In this document: positions 27,316-36,801 of the stretch, piece by piece
How the letters are laid out: each line of letters starts with the position of its first letter
How positions within the stretch are numbered: the stretch's first letter is position 1
Assembly (NCBI GenBank): GCA_031278455.1
Contig: JAITKJ010000017.1
Location: 1 to 42,671 of the forward strand
Origin: Puniceicoccales bacterium
GTDB lineage: Bacteria; Verrucomicrobiota; Verrucomicrobiia; Opitutales; JAIRLM01
DNA length: 42,671 nt
Reading direction: 5' to 3'
Notes under the pieces: generated by a model
What the model was told of the DNA's origin: nothing
Databases searched by the model: none
The model's input: the letters and a program-made list of their open reading frames with translations, nothing else
Position numbers and translations under genes: made by a program

Positions 27316-28827
27316 TTATCTCAACCCGAGTTGTTTCAATGAATCCCGAACATTTTCAGTAAATTCGTTGCCGTTAAGTTTCCATTTCCAATTGTTTTCA
27401 GTATGCCCAGGGGTGTTTGTGCGCGCATCAGAATTGAGGCCTAAAATATCTTGCATAGGATAAATAACCCAACGGGCTGGTGAGCGTGCGAGCCAGTGTA
27501 GCAAATTTTTAGGAAATTGAAAATCAACACACGTTTCAGGCAAGTACTTCTCTAACAAGATTCGCCGCATCTTTCCCGCATCATCCCGAGAAAAAGTTCC
27601 AACGGCTGTGTCGTTGTCGTGCGTCCCCGTGTAGGCGACGCAGTTTTCAATATAATTTTCAGGCAAAAACGGCGATCTGTGGTCATCTCCGTCAAAGGCA
27701 AAGAGCAGAATGCGCAGCCCTGGGGCGCCCAATCGGTCCCGCAAATTTATAGCTGCGTCGCTCAAAATTCCTAAATCCTCGGCAATAATCGGCAATTCAC
27801 CTAGTTGTTCCCGAAGTTTAGAAAAAAAATTTAATCCGGGGCCATCCCGCCAAACTCCACGGATGGCGGTTTTTTCGGCGGCCGGGATTTCCCAGTAGTC
27901 CGCAAAGGCCCGGAAGTGGTCGATGCGCACAACGTCGTAGAGGGCCATAGCACAGCGCAAACGGTCTGTCCACCAGGAATATTGAGTTTCCGCATGCTTT
28001 TCCCAGCGATAGAGGGGATTGCCCCAGCGCTGGCCGGTTTCGCTGAAATAGTCCGGTGGAACGCCGGCGACAACCCGTGGTGTGCCATTTTCCTGCAAAT
28101 CAAAGAGTTCCGGATTACTCCACACATCCGCGCTGTGATGGGCAACGAAAATGGGCATGTCTCCGATAATCTTAATGGAAAGTTGCCGAGCCCGCTGGCG
28201 CAGCCATTGCCATTGATCGTAAAAAAAATATTGCTTCACTTTTACGATGGCCAATTCCGTCGCCAATTTACGGCGTATTTCGCCCAGAGCGCCAATATCT
28301 CGCCCCCGGAGTGCCTCCGGCCATTCAGGCCACGAATGCCCAGGAAATTGGCCGCTTATCACTTCGAACAGCGCATAATCATCAAGCCAGGATTGTTCTG
28401 CCAAAAACCCATTGTACCCGCTTAATCGACCGTTCTTTAGAAATTTTTCCGCCGCTTTGCGTAAAAGTTTCTCGCGAAAGGGGATGAGCCGCTCATATTC
28501 GACGCAATCTAGTGATGTTTGCGGATAATCGATAAAATCCACGCGGGAAAGAAGCCCGTCATAGGCAAGTTGTTCAAGGCTGATTAGTAGCGGGTTGTAG
28601 GCCATTGCCGACGTGGACTGGTAGGGGGAATTCCCATATCCAGTCGGGTGGATAGGTAAAATTTGCCACAGCCTTTGCCCGCTTTCATGCAAAAATTCTA
28701 ACCAACGCAATGCCACCGGTCCGATGTCGCCGATGCCGTGGGCACCCGGAAGTGAGCTAATTGGCAGCAAAATTCCGCTCGCACGCGGCGATAAATACTC
28801 TGGAGTTTCGCGGCCACATTCGGTCAT
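27316..28827 (-). CDS. malQ: 4-alpha-glucanotransferase (amylomaltase)
   Basis: 503 residues of glycoside hydrolase family 77. It transfers maltooligosaccharide units between alpha-1,4-glucans and acts in glycogen or maltodextrin metabolism. N-terminal ASGILLPISSLPGAHGIGDI is the conserved start. Catalytic motifs are VRIDHFRAFADYWEIPA (nucleophile Asp), IIAEDLGIL (acid/base Glu) and AYTGTHDNDTAVGTF (third Asp). The family length is normal, with no extra carbohydrate-binding domain. A promoter-like sequence ends six bases before ATG 28827. Its partner glycogen phosphorylase is not in the window. A broken exonuclease gene lies directly upstream. Confidence 0.96.
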   Translation of the reverse strand: MTECGRETPEYLSPRASGILLPISSLPGAHGIGDIGPVALRWLEFLHESGQRLWQILPIHPTGYGNSPYQSTSAMAYNPLLISLEQLAYDGLLSRVDFIDYPQTSLDCVEYERLIPFREKLLRKAAEKFLKNGRLSGYNGFLAEQSWLDDYALFEVISGQFPGHSWPEWPEALRGRDIGALGEIRRKLATELAIVKVKQYFFYDQWQWLRQRARQLSIKIIGDMPIFVAHHSADVWSNPELFDLQENGTPRVVAGVPPDYFSETGQRWGNPLYRWEKHAETQYSWWTDRLRCAMALYDVVRIDHFRAFADYWEIPAAEKTAIRGVWRDGPGLNFFSKLREQLGELPIIAEDLGILSDAAINLRDRLGAPGLRILLFAFDGDDHRSPFLPENYIENCVAYTGTHDNDTAVGTFSRDDAGKMRRILLEKYLPETCVDFQFPKNLLHWLARSPARWVIYPMQDILGLNSDARTNTPGHTENNWKWKLNGNEFTENVRDSLKQLGLR

Positions 28828-28833
28828 TTAGAA

Positions 28834-28861
28834 ATGTTAAATCTTTTTATCGCTGGATCAA
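28834..28861 (-). promoter_or_regulatory. Candidate malQ promoter, leaderless context
   Basis: On the minus strand TTGATC, a 16-base spacer, then TAACAT, with exactly six bases to ATG 28827. There is no Shine-Dalgarno sequence. Assigned by eye. Confidence 0.5.
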
Positions 28862-28917
28862 CACTCCTCTGAGGATAATGAGGCTTGGCCAACAAAACAA
28901 TCACGTCCCATTACCAC

Positions 28918-29732
28918 CTATATTACGGTCGGAAATTCATATTCAATCAGAAGTTTATAAAAGTCATCCTCGTCTTTGTTCCAAAATTCGTGGTCCCACG
29001 GAAAAATTAAAACGGATAATCTGTTGACTGCGGCGCAGCAAAACTTCATTTTTAGCAGGTTGGTTGCGCAGTTTTTCTGATGATTCATTAGTATTCGCTA
29101 AAATACTATTGATGGATTCGTGTTGTCTCTGCAATTTGCCAACGGTTTCGCGCCAATACGCAGTATGCTTCGAATGTTATCGCCCATATTACTATCCTGG
29201 CACAAAAAATTCGCCATTGCCTTCGGCGGAATCACTCATTTTACCATAATCTGCTCGCCATTTACCGGCCGCCAATCGCCGATTTCTGCCGACAGAACCT
29301 ATTGGTCCGATAATTTGCACAAAATTCATGTCCGCGCTTGCAACGGCAACTGAAGTTCTGCCGTTTGTCCGCTGGACGGCATGGGCGGCGAGAAGATTGT
29401 TAGCTTCAACGTTTTCTTTGGTAATGACGGCAATTCCTACGGCCTCTGCAATTTCCATAATTGGTTGCATTTGTTTTCGTAAATCTTCGGTGGTTAACGC
29501 TCGATTGGTTCTATATTCTGGATAAATTTCCAAGTGCGCGGTGGATTTTCCGTAGTCAAAAAACACAAAGACTTCCTCGCAGTTGGGTCAGATTCTGCAA
29601 ACGCCAAATGGCTTTAACCCAGCCGTAAATTGCATTTACTGGAAATCCGTTTCTTCGCGACGAAAGCGGCCGTATGCCGTAGAACGCATGGAAAGCAATG
29701 TTATGGCCACCGACGAGCAACAAATCGGCCAT
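28918..29732 (-). pseudogene. Decayed 5'-3' exonuclease domain of DNA polymerase I type
   Basis: Minus-strand pieces in three frames line up in order with the N-terminal 5'-nuclease of PolA. From ATG 29732: MADLLLVGGHNIAFHAFYGI, then a frame change near 29575. From there: VFFDYGKSTAHLEIYPEYRT, IAEAVGIAVITKENVEANN, then a second change near 29200. Then FLCQDSNMGDNIRSILRIGA (the GDSxDNI helix-hairpin-helix entry), another change, then LANTNESSEKLRNQPAKNEV and LLRRSQQIIRF, and last DEDDFYKLLIEYEFPTVI. The first metal-binding Asp of the VDG motif is Gly in this copy (VGGHN). With at least three frameshifts it cannot make a working enzyme. A polymerase domain does not follow, so it was either a stand-alone nuclease or a truncated polA. 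Confidence 0.82.
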
Positions 29733-29783
29733 TTGGGTAAAGGTCTAAAAGTTTCATAGGATCACAAAACACCAAATGCATTT

Positions 29784-31349
29784 TCATTTTCCTAGCCATA
29801 AAAGCGGAAATGCGGATAACAACAATGGCAGACTGAGACGCAGGCGGCGGAATGATGAAGCGTACATGCTGGCGCAAATGATGGCAAACCATAGGAAAGT
29901 CGACGTCCGGGAAATGGAGATGGGCCAGGATTCGATCCATCTCCAGCGGCTAACGTATGCCGTGCACCCGTGGATGATTGCCAGGGGGATTGAGGCGAAT
30001 CGATTGATCAAAAAGCACAGCGGCCAAATGCCAAACAGACCGAGACAAAGCGAAATAAACCCAGCGACGATGGCCATGGACGCCAGCGGCATGACGAAGG
30101 GATTGAGCAGGATTCCGCCAACGGAAAACGTTTGAAAGTGATAGATGGAGATGGGGATGATGGGCAACGTGGCTGCCACGGAAAGCGCCAAGGCGTCGAC
30201 AGAGCGCATGGATAGGCGACGCATGAAACGAATCCATGGTTGGCGTTTTTCAAAAAGTCTAGGCCGCCGGAAAATCACCACCTGCCGCCGCAGATATCGC
30301 GCCAGCGGCATTCCGTAACATAGTAAGGAAAATACGACGCCATAGGACAACTGGAAAGATGTGTTTAGGATGTTCAGCGGATTTGCAATAAGCGATAGCA
30401 GCGCGGAAAAAAGCAGGGAGGATAGGCTGTCCGATTTGCGATAAATAAACGGCGCTAGCCAAAAAATGCTTACCATGGAAAACGCGCGCCAAGAGGACGG
30501 GCTGCCGCCGGTCATTTGAACGAAAATATATAGCGCGAAAACGCGGAGGAGAAAGATGCAAACGGGGTAGCGATTGATACCCTTTGTAAGCGCGTACATT
30601 ACCCAACCGATGATGCCTATGTGCAGGCCGCTGATGGCGAAGAGGTGGGCAATTCCTGTACGCGAATAGACACTTTTTTCATAAGCTGTCATGGTCGACC
30701 TGTCCCCCAGCAGCATTCCGTGATAAATACGTGCCAACGGACCAAAAACGTCCATGCTGCACGCTAACGCCTGGGACGCTCTTTCCGTTAAAAAGATGAT
30801 AGCACGGTTGAAAGGACTTTCCCGGGCGATGCCCAAAATTCTCCCGTCATAAGCCCTATAGCGAATGCCAACACCGGCCAGGTATTTTTCAAAATTGCGT
30901 TCCGCCGATGCAGTATTCTGCAAGCGAAAGGATGCATTGACAAACTGTCCACGGTGGGGAATGGGCAATTTTGTGGATAACTTGAGGTTAAAATATATGG
31001 GAATTTCGCCAGGTTTTATTTTGGCAAATCCATAAACACGCGTATAATTTTCCTGCTGCCGCCAAGTGCACCGTTGTATAAGAAGTTGCCTCCGCATGGT
31101 GCAATTTTCCGGAAGCGATGATATCTGCGCGGAAAGGCGAAAGTGTATCCACAACGCCGCGCAAAACACGCATACCAGGATAAAAAATCCTTGGCGAAAT
31201 CCATGGAATCTGAACTGGTAAGCGATTAGAAATATCAGCGCCAAAAGCATATATGGATTTTTGTCAATCTGCAGTAATGCCACCAATGCGAAGGCGCAAA
31301 AACAGGGTACAACCGGGCGAAAAACCACGATTCTTTGACGCCCATACAT
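29784..31349 (-). CDS. comEC: ComEC/Rec2-type DNA uptake channel, without the C-terminal MBL domain
   Basis: 521 residues from ATG 31349 (ATG 31388 is an in-frame alternative). Two N-terminal membrane helices are followed by an OB-like periplasmic domain and the competence domain. The family hallmark GIAHLFAISGLHIGIIGW is present near residue 230. Several more membrane helices follow. The protein ends after the last helix (LPLLLSAFPLLWLGK). Long ComEC proteins add a metallo-beta-lactamase-like nuclease domain, absent here; short forms are known in some bacteria. ComEC carries single-stranded DNA across the inner membrane in natural transformation. It ends next to the broken exonuclease gene. 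Confidence 0.9.
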   Translation of the reverse strand: MYGRQRIVVFRPVVPCFCAFALVALLQIDKNPYMLLALIFLIAYQFRFHGFRQGFFILVCVFCAALWIHFRLSAQISSLPENCTMRRQLLIQRCTWRQQENYTRVYGFAKIKPGEIPIYFNLKLSTKLPIPHRGQFVNASFRLQNTASAERNFEKYLAGVGIRYRAYDGRILGIARESPFNRAIIFLTERASQALACSMDVFGPLARIYHGMLLGDRSTMTAYEKSVYSRTGIAHLFAISGLHIGIIGWVMYALTKGINRYPVCIFLLRVFALYIFVQMTGGSPSSWRAFSMVSIFWLAPFIYRKSDSLSSLLFSALLSLIANPLNILNTSFQLSYGVVFSLLCYGMPLARYLRRQVVIFRRPRLFEKRQPWIRFMRRLSMRSVDALALSVAATLPIIPISIYHFQTFSVGGILLNPFVMPLASMAIVAGFISLCLGLFGIWPLCFLINRFASIPLAIIHGCTAYVSRWRWIESWPISISRTSTFLWFAIICASMYASSFRRLRLSLPLLLSAFPLLWLGK

Positions 31350-31553
31350 TGCGCCTCTAGCAGTGAAACATTTGGCGTTAAAGTTCAAGTAATTTCACGA
31401 ATTAACGCCAGTCAATATCGGGGCCATCATTGGATAGGCTTTGTTGGCTTTAAAATCTCTAAAATATATTTTGTAAGTAAATATTCCCCGTGCGAAAAAT
31501 CTGTGAAATCGATTTTTTGCGAAAACCAGCACAAAATTTCCTGTAAACATCCA

Positions 31554-32264
31554 TTACGTACAGACGAATGACCCAACAGATTTTCCGCACACAACGTCCA
31601 GGATGGCGTTTTTCTGTTGCATCGGGAAAACAGCAATTGGCATACCATGAGACCGGCACAGGCAAAATGCCTCCGCGTCCATAACTTGTAACCCCATTTG
31701 CACTACATCTGAAAAGGAAATGCGCTCGAGGCGCTTTGCGGCCGGGTTATTTTTCGGATCCGAATCGTAAATGCCGTCCACATTAGTTGCCTTCAGCAGG
31801 ACATTTGCGCGGATTTCTATGGCCCGAATCGCTGCCGCTGTATCCGTCGAAAAAAATGGGATTCCAGTCCCTCCGACAAAAAATACAACTCTTCCCTTCT
31901 CTAAGGCTGACACTGCCTTTTGGCTGTCCACGGGGCCTACGCCAGCAAACGCGCCAAATGCATTTTGTAAACAGCACGAAATGCCCTCCCGTTCGAAAAT
32001 ATCCCTCAATGCCAACCCATTGATTACCGTGGCCAACATGCCCATGCGATCGCCAATTTCTCGCGTAACTTGGTCCTGGCGCCCGCGATAGATATTTCCA
32101 CCTCCAAGTACTATGGCAACTCGTACACCCATTTTCGATAGAGCGTTCACCTGTTCAATGAGCGGCAGCAGTGTCGTCCGATCGAAGGCTTCATCCCCCC
32201 GGCCAAGCAATTCACCGCTTAATTTTAATAAGACTCGGCTGTAAACTGGTGACATGCCATCCAT
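31554..32264 (-). CDS. pyrH: Uridylate kinase
   Basis: 236 residues of the amino-acid kinase fold; it phosphorylates UMP to UDP. N-terminal LLKLSGELLG, the nucleotide-binding VAIVLGGGNIYRGR, and the conserved KATNVDGIYDSDPKNNP region are intact. The usual neighbour frr is not adjacent but lies about 7 kb away (39468-40028), with tsf and rpsB absent, so the common rpsB-tsf-pyrH-frr cluster is broken up. A promoter-like TTGACT lies upstream, but its -10 partner is weak. Confidence 0.96.
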   Translation of the reverse strand: MDGMSPVYSRVLLKLSGELLGRGDEAFDRTTLLPLIEQVNALSKMGVRVAIVLGGGNIYRGRQDQVTREIGDRMGMLATVINGLALRDIFEREGISCCLQNAFGAFAGVGPVDSQKAVSALEKGRVVFFVGGTGIPFFSTDTAAAIRAIEIRANVLLKATNVDGIYDSDPKNNPAAKRLERISFSDVVQMGLQVMDAEAFCLCRSHGMPIAVFPMQQKNAILDVVCGKSVGSFVCT

Positions 32265-32473
32265 GAAAACAGAGCTATTTCCGGAAATTTACCAGTCAAC
32301 GGGAAATCGCATGCCAATCATTTTGCTGTTGCCTTTGCATTTTCACGGCGTCTGGGCACAAGGGATATCTTTGTAACGGCCTCCTAGCAATATTAAAAGA
32401 TTAGGCGCAATCATATGCTTAGTGGGTATATTTGCGCCCGCCATATAACGATCGCAACTTAACTCCATAAATT

Positions 32474-32851
32474 TCAGCGACATGGACAAATAATGCTGAG
32501 CTGTTCGTTGCGGCCGGAAATGTTGCATTGGGCGATTGGCAAGTTGCCTAAGGGTGCAAATGAAATGTTCACCGATCCGGCATTTGCCGACATAATTTCA
32601 ACTTCGCCGTCATGTCCGAGGCGCATGCTTATTGGCGCCGATAAGTCGGATGATGCAAACTCACACAGGTAGTTCTCGGCGGCGCAGATAATGAATGGAA
32701 GTTCTGCGGAAAAAGCAGTACGAGAAATGCGATTTTCCCATTTAGTTAGAAATGTTACCAATAACAAGATGGCCGGCAATAGAATAGCCAACGACACGCT
32801 TACTTCCAAAAGCGTAAATCCCATATTCTTACTCAAGCGTGACCGCACCAT
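32474..32851 (-). CDS. Prepilin-like protein, third of three (GspI/J-like)
   Basis: 125 residues from ATG 32851; the frame runs open further upstream but the N-methylation motif sets the start. It reads MVRSRLSKNMGFTLLEVSVS, with the peptidase cut after Gly and the conserved Glu five residues on. A hydrophobic helix follows (LAILLPAILLLVTF), then a short globular part with Cys. It overlaps the preceding gene by 23 bases. These pseudopilins are cut and methylated by PilD and assemble into a type II secretion or type IV pilus fibre. Which of the two is not clear. Confidence 0.8.
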   Translation of the reverse strand: MVRSRLSKNMGFTLLEVSVSLAILLPAILLLVTFLTKWENRISRTAFSAELPFIICAAENYLCEFASSDLSAPISMRLGHDGEVEIMSANAGSVNISFAPLGNLPIAQCNISGRNEQLSIICPCR

Positions 32852-33350
32852 TTTCCTCGATTCTAAATATGGCACAAGATGTCCTCCGCGACGATTGAAA
32901 AACCAGTGTAAATTGAATAAGGCCAGCACCTCTTCCGATGGCAATGGGTGTCCAGCGGCCAGAGGTTTTAGGGCGTGTATTGTTTGTTTGAAAATCACAA
33001 TCTGCCGCGGAAGTTTTCGGCGGTACGAGAAATTCTCCATGGCCAAGCCGAAAGAAATATTCACGCAGGAACAGTGGGCCTTTATTCGCATCCACTTCAA
33101 CAAGAATAAATTCGCGCAAAAATTCATCGGCTAAAGAGGAATTCCCGACAAGCAGGTAACATTTTTTATGTCCACCTACGTAATCGCTTACGCTCTGTAG
33201 ATAAGCATGGAAAGTTTTCACAGAAGCTTTGAAAATAGATTCGTGGCCCAGCAGACGCAGACTTATTCCGCTAAGCGTGGCAATTAGTGCGATGGTCACA
33301 AGAACTTCGAGCAAGGTAAATGCCCGTTGATACTTGAATATTTTTCTCAC
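32829..33350 (-). CDS. Prepilin-like protein, second of three (GspH/I-like)
   Basis: 173 residues. The N-terminus is MRKIFKYQRAFTLLEVLVTI; here the residue before Phe is Ala, not Gly, which the prepilin peptidase tolerates in some proteins. A hydrophobic helix (ALIATLSGISLRLLG) and a globular domain with strands follow. The start codon is GTG at 33350, overlapping the upstream stop (GTGA). The C-terminus shows the beta-strand-rich style of minor pseudopilins. Confidence 0.8.
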   Translation of the reverse strand: MRKIFKYQRAFTLLEVLVTIALIATLSGISLRLLGHESIFKASVKTFHAYLQSVSDYVGGHKKCYLLVGNSSLADEFLREFILVEVDANKGPLFLREYFFRLGHGEFLVPPKTSAADCDFQTNNTRPKTSGRWTPIAIGRGAGLIQFTLVFQSSRRTSCAIFRIEENGAVTLE

Positions 33351-33883
33351 CAGCTAATTACCTCCGCTCCCGGCTGTAACCCAATTGAATATATGGCCAT
33401 CGACTCCCTGAGGCCATTTTCCGGAATGGCATTACGGATTGTCCCGTGAAAACAATGGCGAGGAATTTCCAGCCGTTCTGGCTGCCGCAAAATAATATAA
33501 ATTTTATCGCTGCCAAACTGATCAACAAGGATCTGATTTTTTATGAATTTTGTCGAGAATTCCATAAAGCTTATACCACTTGGATTGCGCGCAGATGACC
33601 CGCCTCCCTGAAGTGATTCGATTAGCGCCCCACAATAGTTGTTCAACGGAATGGGAACTTCATATTGGCTTAAAAAGTCTGGATAGCATCCGTAATGTAA
33701 ATAATAGTCATCCAAAGCCGATTTTATCTCGATGAATTGCCAGTGAGATCGATGTCGCTTGGAAGAGTGAATTGCAGAAGAAATTGCTGGAAAAATAACA
33801 CCCAAAAGGATTCCGGCAATAGCAACAACTCCAATGAGCTCAACTAATGTGAATCCAGCCTGCTGCGAACATTCACGAGACAT
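33347..33883 (-). CDS. Prepilin-like protein, first of three (major pseudopilin GspG/PilA-like)
   Basis: 178 residues. MSRECSQQAGFTLVELIGVV has a perfect Gly/Phe-Thr-Leu-Val-Glu processing site, followed by AIAGILLGVIFPAISSAIHS. The DYYLHYGCYPD segment resembles the alpha-beta loop of major pseudopilins. It is the first of three overlapping genes. A strong promoter-like sequence lies directly upstream. This protein would be the main subunit if the fibre is real. Confidence 0.85.
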   Translation of the reverse strand: MSRECSQQAGFTLVELIGVVAIAGILLGVIFPAISSAIHSSKRHRSHWQFIEIKSALDDYYLHYGCYPDFLSQYEVPIPLNNYCGALIESLQGGGSSARNPSGISFMEFSTKFIKNQILVDQFGSDKIYIILRQPERLEIPRHCFHGTIRNAIPENGLRESMAIYSIGLQPGAEVISW

Positions 33884-33889
33884 GTTTTA

Positions 33890-33917
33890 ATTTTATTCCA
33901 CGGAAATATTTTGTCAA
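33890..33917 (-). promoter_or_regulatory. Strong candidate promoter of the prepilin operon, leaderless context
   Basis: On the minus strand a consensus TTGACA, a 16-base spacer, then TAAAAT, with six bases to ATG 33883. No ribosome binding site lies between. Assigned by eye. Confidence 0.65.
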
Positions 33918-34048
33918 TTGCCCGCGGCAAAAATTTTATAACCCCATACAATCGCTCTTTCGCGGCGAATAAATGCAGTGAACCATTAGCCCGCGGTTGT
34001 TAAATTCTCCGTGGTCAAAATGAAAGAAAAATGGCTTTGAATCGGCGT

Positions 34049-34423
34049 CTACGAAAATTTATCGAGAAAATTTTTAATTGTGTTTGAAACATGTTTCCTT
34101 AGCGCCTTCGTAGTGTGGAAAACACCACCACACCAAGGTGTTTTTTTCGTACATTTGAGAATGGTAAGGCAATCGTCGCGGCTCATATTTTTTGCAACTT
34201 GTTGATGCGTAACCAATCTCGTTTCCAAGATAGCTAGCGCCGTTGTCCCCTTTGGAACCAACTGCCCATTTTGCTCAACGGCGCGCCATACGTTCTCGTA
34301 TAATGCCGACTGCGCATCATTAAAAAACCCATCCATAATACAGTTATTATGCGATAGCGCATGTGCAATGTCAACAGGAATTGAATCGCTTGCAATAAAC
34401 AACGACAATATTTTCGCTGTCAA
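34049..34423 (-). CDS. Unrecognised small ORF coupled to rho
   Basis: 124 codons starting with TTG at 34423, overlapping the rho stop by four bases (TTGA). The sequence has a hydrophobic start, a central helix (DAQSALYENVWRAVEQNGQL), a CxxxxxxC pattern (CTKKTPWC) and a basic amphipathic C-terminus (RKHVSNTIKNFLDKFS). A short inverted repeat, AAAACACC/GGTGTTTT, lies inside it. No Shine-Dalgarno sequence is present other than the overlap. It may be a real translationally coupled gene or the untranslated tail of rho; I lean slightly to real. Confidence 0.4.
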   Translation of the reverse strand: MTAKILSLFIASDSIPVDIAHALSHNNCIMDGFFNDAQSALYENVWRAVEQNGQLVPKGTTALAILETRLVTHQQVAKNMSRDDCLTILKCTKKTPWCGGVFHTTKALRKHVSNTIKNFLDKFS

Positions 34424-36345
34424 CGATTTACTGACATTAGGAATTCTACGTTGGAATTGGTTTTTCGAATGCGTTGGATAAGCATGTCCATAGCCTCATG
34501 GGAAACGACGCCGTGGATGGCCCGGTGAAGCATGTGAATGCGCGCCAACTCATCCGGATGGTAGAGTAGTTCTTCCTTCCGAGTCCCGCTCTTGCTTACG
34601 TTAATAGCTGGGTAGATGCGCCGTTCAGCTAAATCCCGGTCCAGGTGCAGCTCCATGTTTCCTGTTCCCTTAAATTCCTCAAAGATTACGTCATCCATAC
34701 GGCTCCCTGTTTCCACCAACGCTGTTCCCAAAATGGTCAAACTGCCGCCGCCTTCGATGTTGCGGGCGGATCCGAAAAAGCTCTTCGGCCCTTGGAGCGC
34801 ATTGGCGTCGATACCGCCGGTTAGCACTCGGCCGCTGGATGGCATGACCGTGTTATAGGCGCGGGCAAGGCGAGTAATGGAATCCAAAAGAATAACCACA
34901 TGTTCTCCACATTCCACCCGGCGGCGGGCATTTTCGATGACCATCTCAGACACGTGCAGGTGATTATCGGCGTATTCGTCAAAAGTGGACGCAAAAACCT
35001 CTCCCTTCGCCATGCGGCGGAAGTCCGTGACCTCCTCCGGCCGCTCGTCAATGAGTAGCACCATCAGGTGTACCTGCGGGCGATTGGCGGCAATGGCGTT
35101 GGCAATGGCCTGGAGAAGCATGGTCTTTCCCGTCCGCGGTGGAGCAACGATCAGGCCTCGCTGGCCAAGCCCAATAGGTGCCAGCAGATCCATGATGCGC
35201 ATGGAAAGGTTTTGGGCCGCATTTGCTCCCGTGGACTCTAGAAAAATTCGTTCCGTTGGGTAGTAGGGAATAAGGTCGTGGAACTGGGCAAAAGACGAGG
35301 CTTCATGCGGGTCTTTTCCCATCACGTGGACTAATTTAATGGCACAAAGCGCTTGCACGTTTGGATTTGGACTGGCCCACATGGCTTGAATGGATAGTTG
35401 CTGCCCGCGGCGCAAGCCAAAGTAGCGGATGAGACATTTCGGAATGAAGGTGCTGAAATCGCTCACCTGATAGTTATCCTCGCCGTAGGCCAGGTAGCCG
35501 TTACCGTCAGGAAGGAGGGCCAGCAAACCGTCCGCAGCAATGGGGGTATGATTTTCTGCTGCGCGTTGGAGGCAAAATTGAAGGACGCGTTTTCGTTGCC
35601 CGGGACGGACGCCCTCGCCGATTTCCATGGAAATGGCCAATTCCTGCAGCTGGGACGCATTTAACCCATAGATGTCATTGAAATTTAGTGGTGCGATGTC
35701 ATCAAAGTATTCATTGACGAGTCCATCTAAGCCCTGCGTGGATCGCAACCGATCCCATTCGCGCAAGTTTCCGAAAGGCAAACGCCGTCCAGCATTTCCA
35801 AGGGAAGACAAATTCTGCTGGCCACCGCAACGCGAATTTGTTGACGACCGTTGTGACATTGGGGCATTGGTCCCGCCGGTACCAACCGGTCGCCGGTTGC
35901 GGTTTGGATTCGAAAGACCGCCGCGCGGCGTGGCGGTTGCTTCTTCATGGCCCTGGGAGCGGAGGCCATTCCCTCCCGGACGCCGGCTTGGAATGCGTGC
36001 CGGTTCCGCCGTATCCCATTCGCTGGTACCGCTGCATTTGCACTCGTCATCTGGCGAAAAGCTGCGACAACCACCAATTTCTTCCCCGTCTTCGCACGAA
36101 CATGCGCATTTTCCTGGAGTTCGGCGCGGGCGCCCACGAACGGGTCGATGAGTAACTCCTCCACCGTCCGGGTCCGTTTCCCCATGCTCACGGCGCAAGC
36201 GTGCCTCCTCCCGTTCTCGGTGAAGTGCTTCCACATCACCAATGACAATGGGTGCGTCTTCAACCGTCGCTGCATATGGGGTAGGACCCCTAAAATTCTC
36301 GTCCGTACCGTACGCCGATTGCTCGGAACAATCATGATCTGCCAT
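34420..36345 (-). CDS. rho: Transcription termination factor Rho with long Cys-rich N-terminal extension
   Basis: 641 residues. The hexameric RNA helicase ends transcription at Rho-dependent sites. The C-terminal 420 residues are a normal Rho: cold-shock RNA-binding fold, Walker A in [16 protein letters not shown], Walker B region [16 protein letters not shown], and the C-terminal [20 protein letters not shown]. The first 200 residues are an added, low-complexity region rich in Arg, Gly, Pro and Ser. Inside it, residues 80-104 hold six Cys (CACSC, C93, CKC). Insertions between the N-terminal and RNA-binding domains occur in several phyla, but a Cys cluster there is unusual. A tRNA-Thr gene lies 63 bases upstream on the same strand. 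Confidence 0.95.
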   Translation of the reverse strand: MADHDCSEQSAYGTDENFRGPTPYAATVEDAPIVIGDVEALHREREEARLRREHGETDPDGGGVTHRPVRGRPRRTPGKCACSCEDGEEIGGCRSFSPDDECKCSGTSEWDTAEPARIPSRRPGGNGLRSQGHEEATATPRGGLSNPNRNRRPVGTGGTNAPMSQRSSTNSRCGGQQNLSSLGNAGRRLPFGNLREWDRLRSTQGLDGLVNEYFDDIAPLNFNDIYGLNASQLQELAISMEIGEGVRPGQRKRVLQFCLQRAAENHTPIAADGLLALLPDGNGYLAYGEDNYQVSDFSTFIPKCLIRYFGLRRGQQLSIQAMWASPNPNVQALCAIKLVHVMGKDPHEASSFAQFHDLIPYYPTERIFLESTGANAAQNLSMRIMDLLAPIGLGQRGLIVAPPRTGKTMLLQAIANAIAANRPQVHLMVLLIDERPEEVTDFRRMAKGEVFASTFDEYADNHLHVSEMVIENARRRVECGEHVVILLDSITRLARAYNTVMPSSGRVLTGGIDANALQGPKSFFGSARNIEGGGSLTILGTALVETGSRMDDVIFEEFKGTGNMELHLDRDLAERRIYPAINVSKSGTRKEELLYHPDELARIHMLHRAIHGVVSHEAMDMLIQRIRKTNSNVEFLMSVNR

Positions 36346-36408
36346 AATGAACCTGCTAAAGTCTTAATTAGACCAATAGGGAATTTCCCGCGGATCGTTG
36401 GGACCCGC

Positions 36409-36484
<76 letters not shown>

Positions 36485-36801
36485 ATTCCCAAGCTTCCGC
36501 AGAAATTTGCCGCCACTTCAAGGGATTTTTCACAATGTTAAAGGCAGTCGCGCAAATGGCTAATGTGCGCCGCAATAACTTTCAGATCAAAAAAAGAACC
36601 GAATTGCTTTTCACGCGGTAACAAATTGCTGCCGGTGCGATGATAACGTTTGGTCAAATTTCGCAGTCCTGCACCAGGGTTGTGGCCAGAATGCATTAGG
36701 TTCCCCGGTACATGTTCCATTTGCCATAAAGCGACTTAGGCTTCAAAAAGATTGGAAAGGCGCCACTGCAACATCGGACGTCGAACACTGGCCGTATTAC
36801 C
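36485..36801 (+). other. Gene-poor stretch, possible decayed frame upstream of the small ORF
   Basis: On the plus strand one frame from ATG 36534 reads MLKAVAQMANVRRNNFQIKK and RTELLFTR, then a stop. It continues QIAAGAMITFGQISQSCTRV up to another stop, then a third, and joins in frame with the ORF at 36802. Coding character is modest. This may be the 5' part of a gene inactivated by nonsense changes. No family is recognised. Confidence 0.3.

Noticed and set aside
34119..34147. Inverted repeat AAAACACC/GGTGTTTT with a T run
   Set aside because: The T run is on the plus strand, where nothing is transcribed. On the minus strand the tail is only four T, and it lies inside an ORF, so I did not list it as a terminator.
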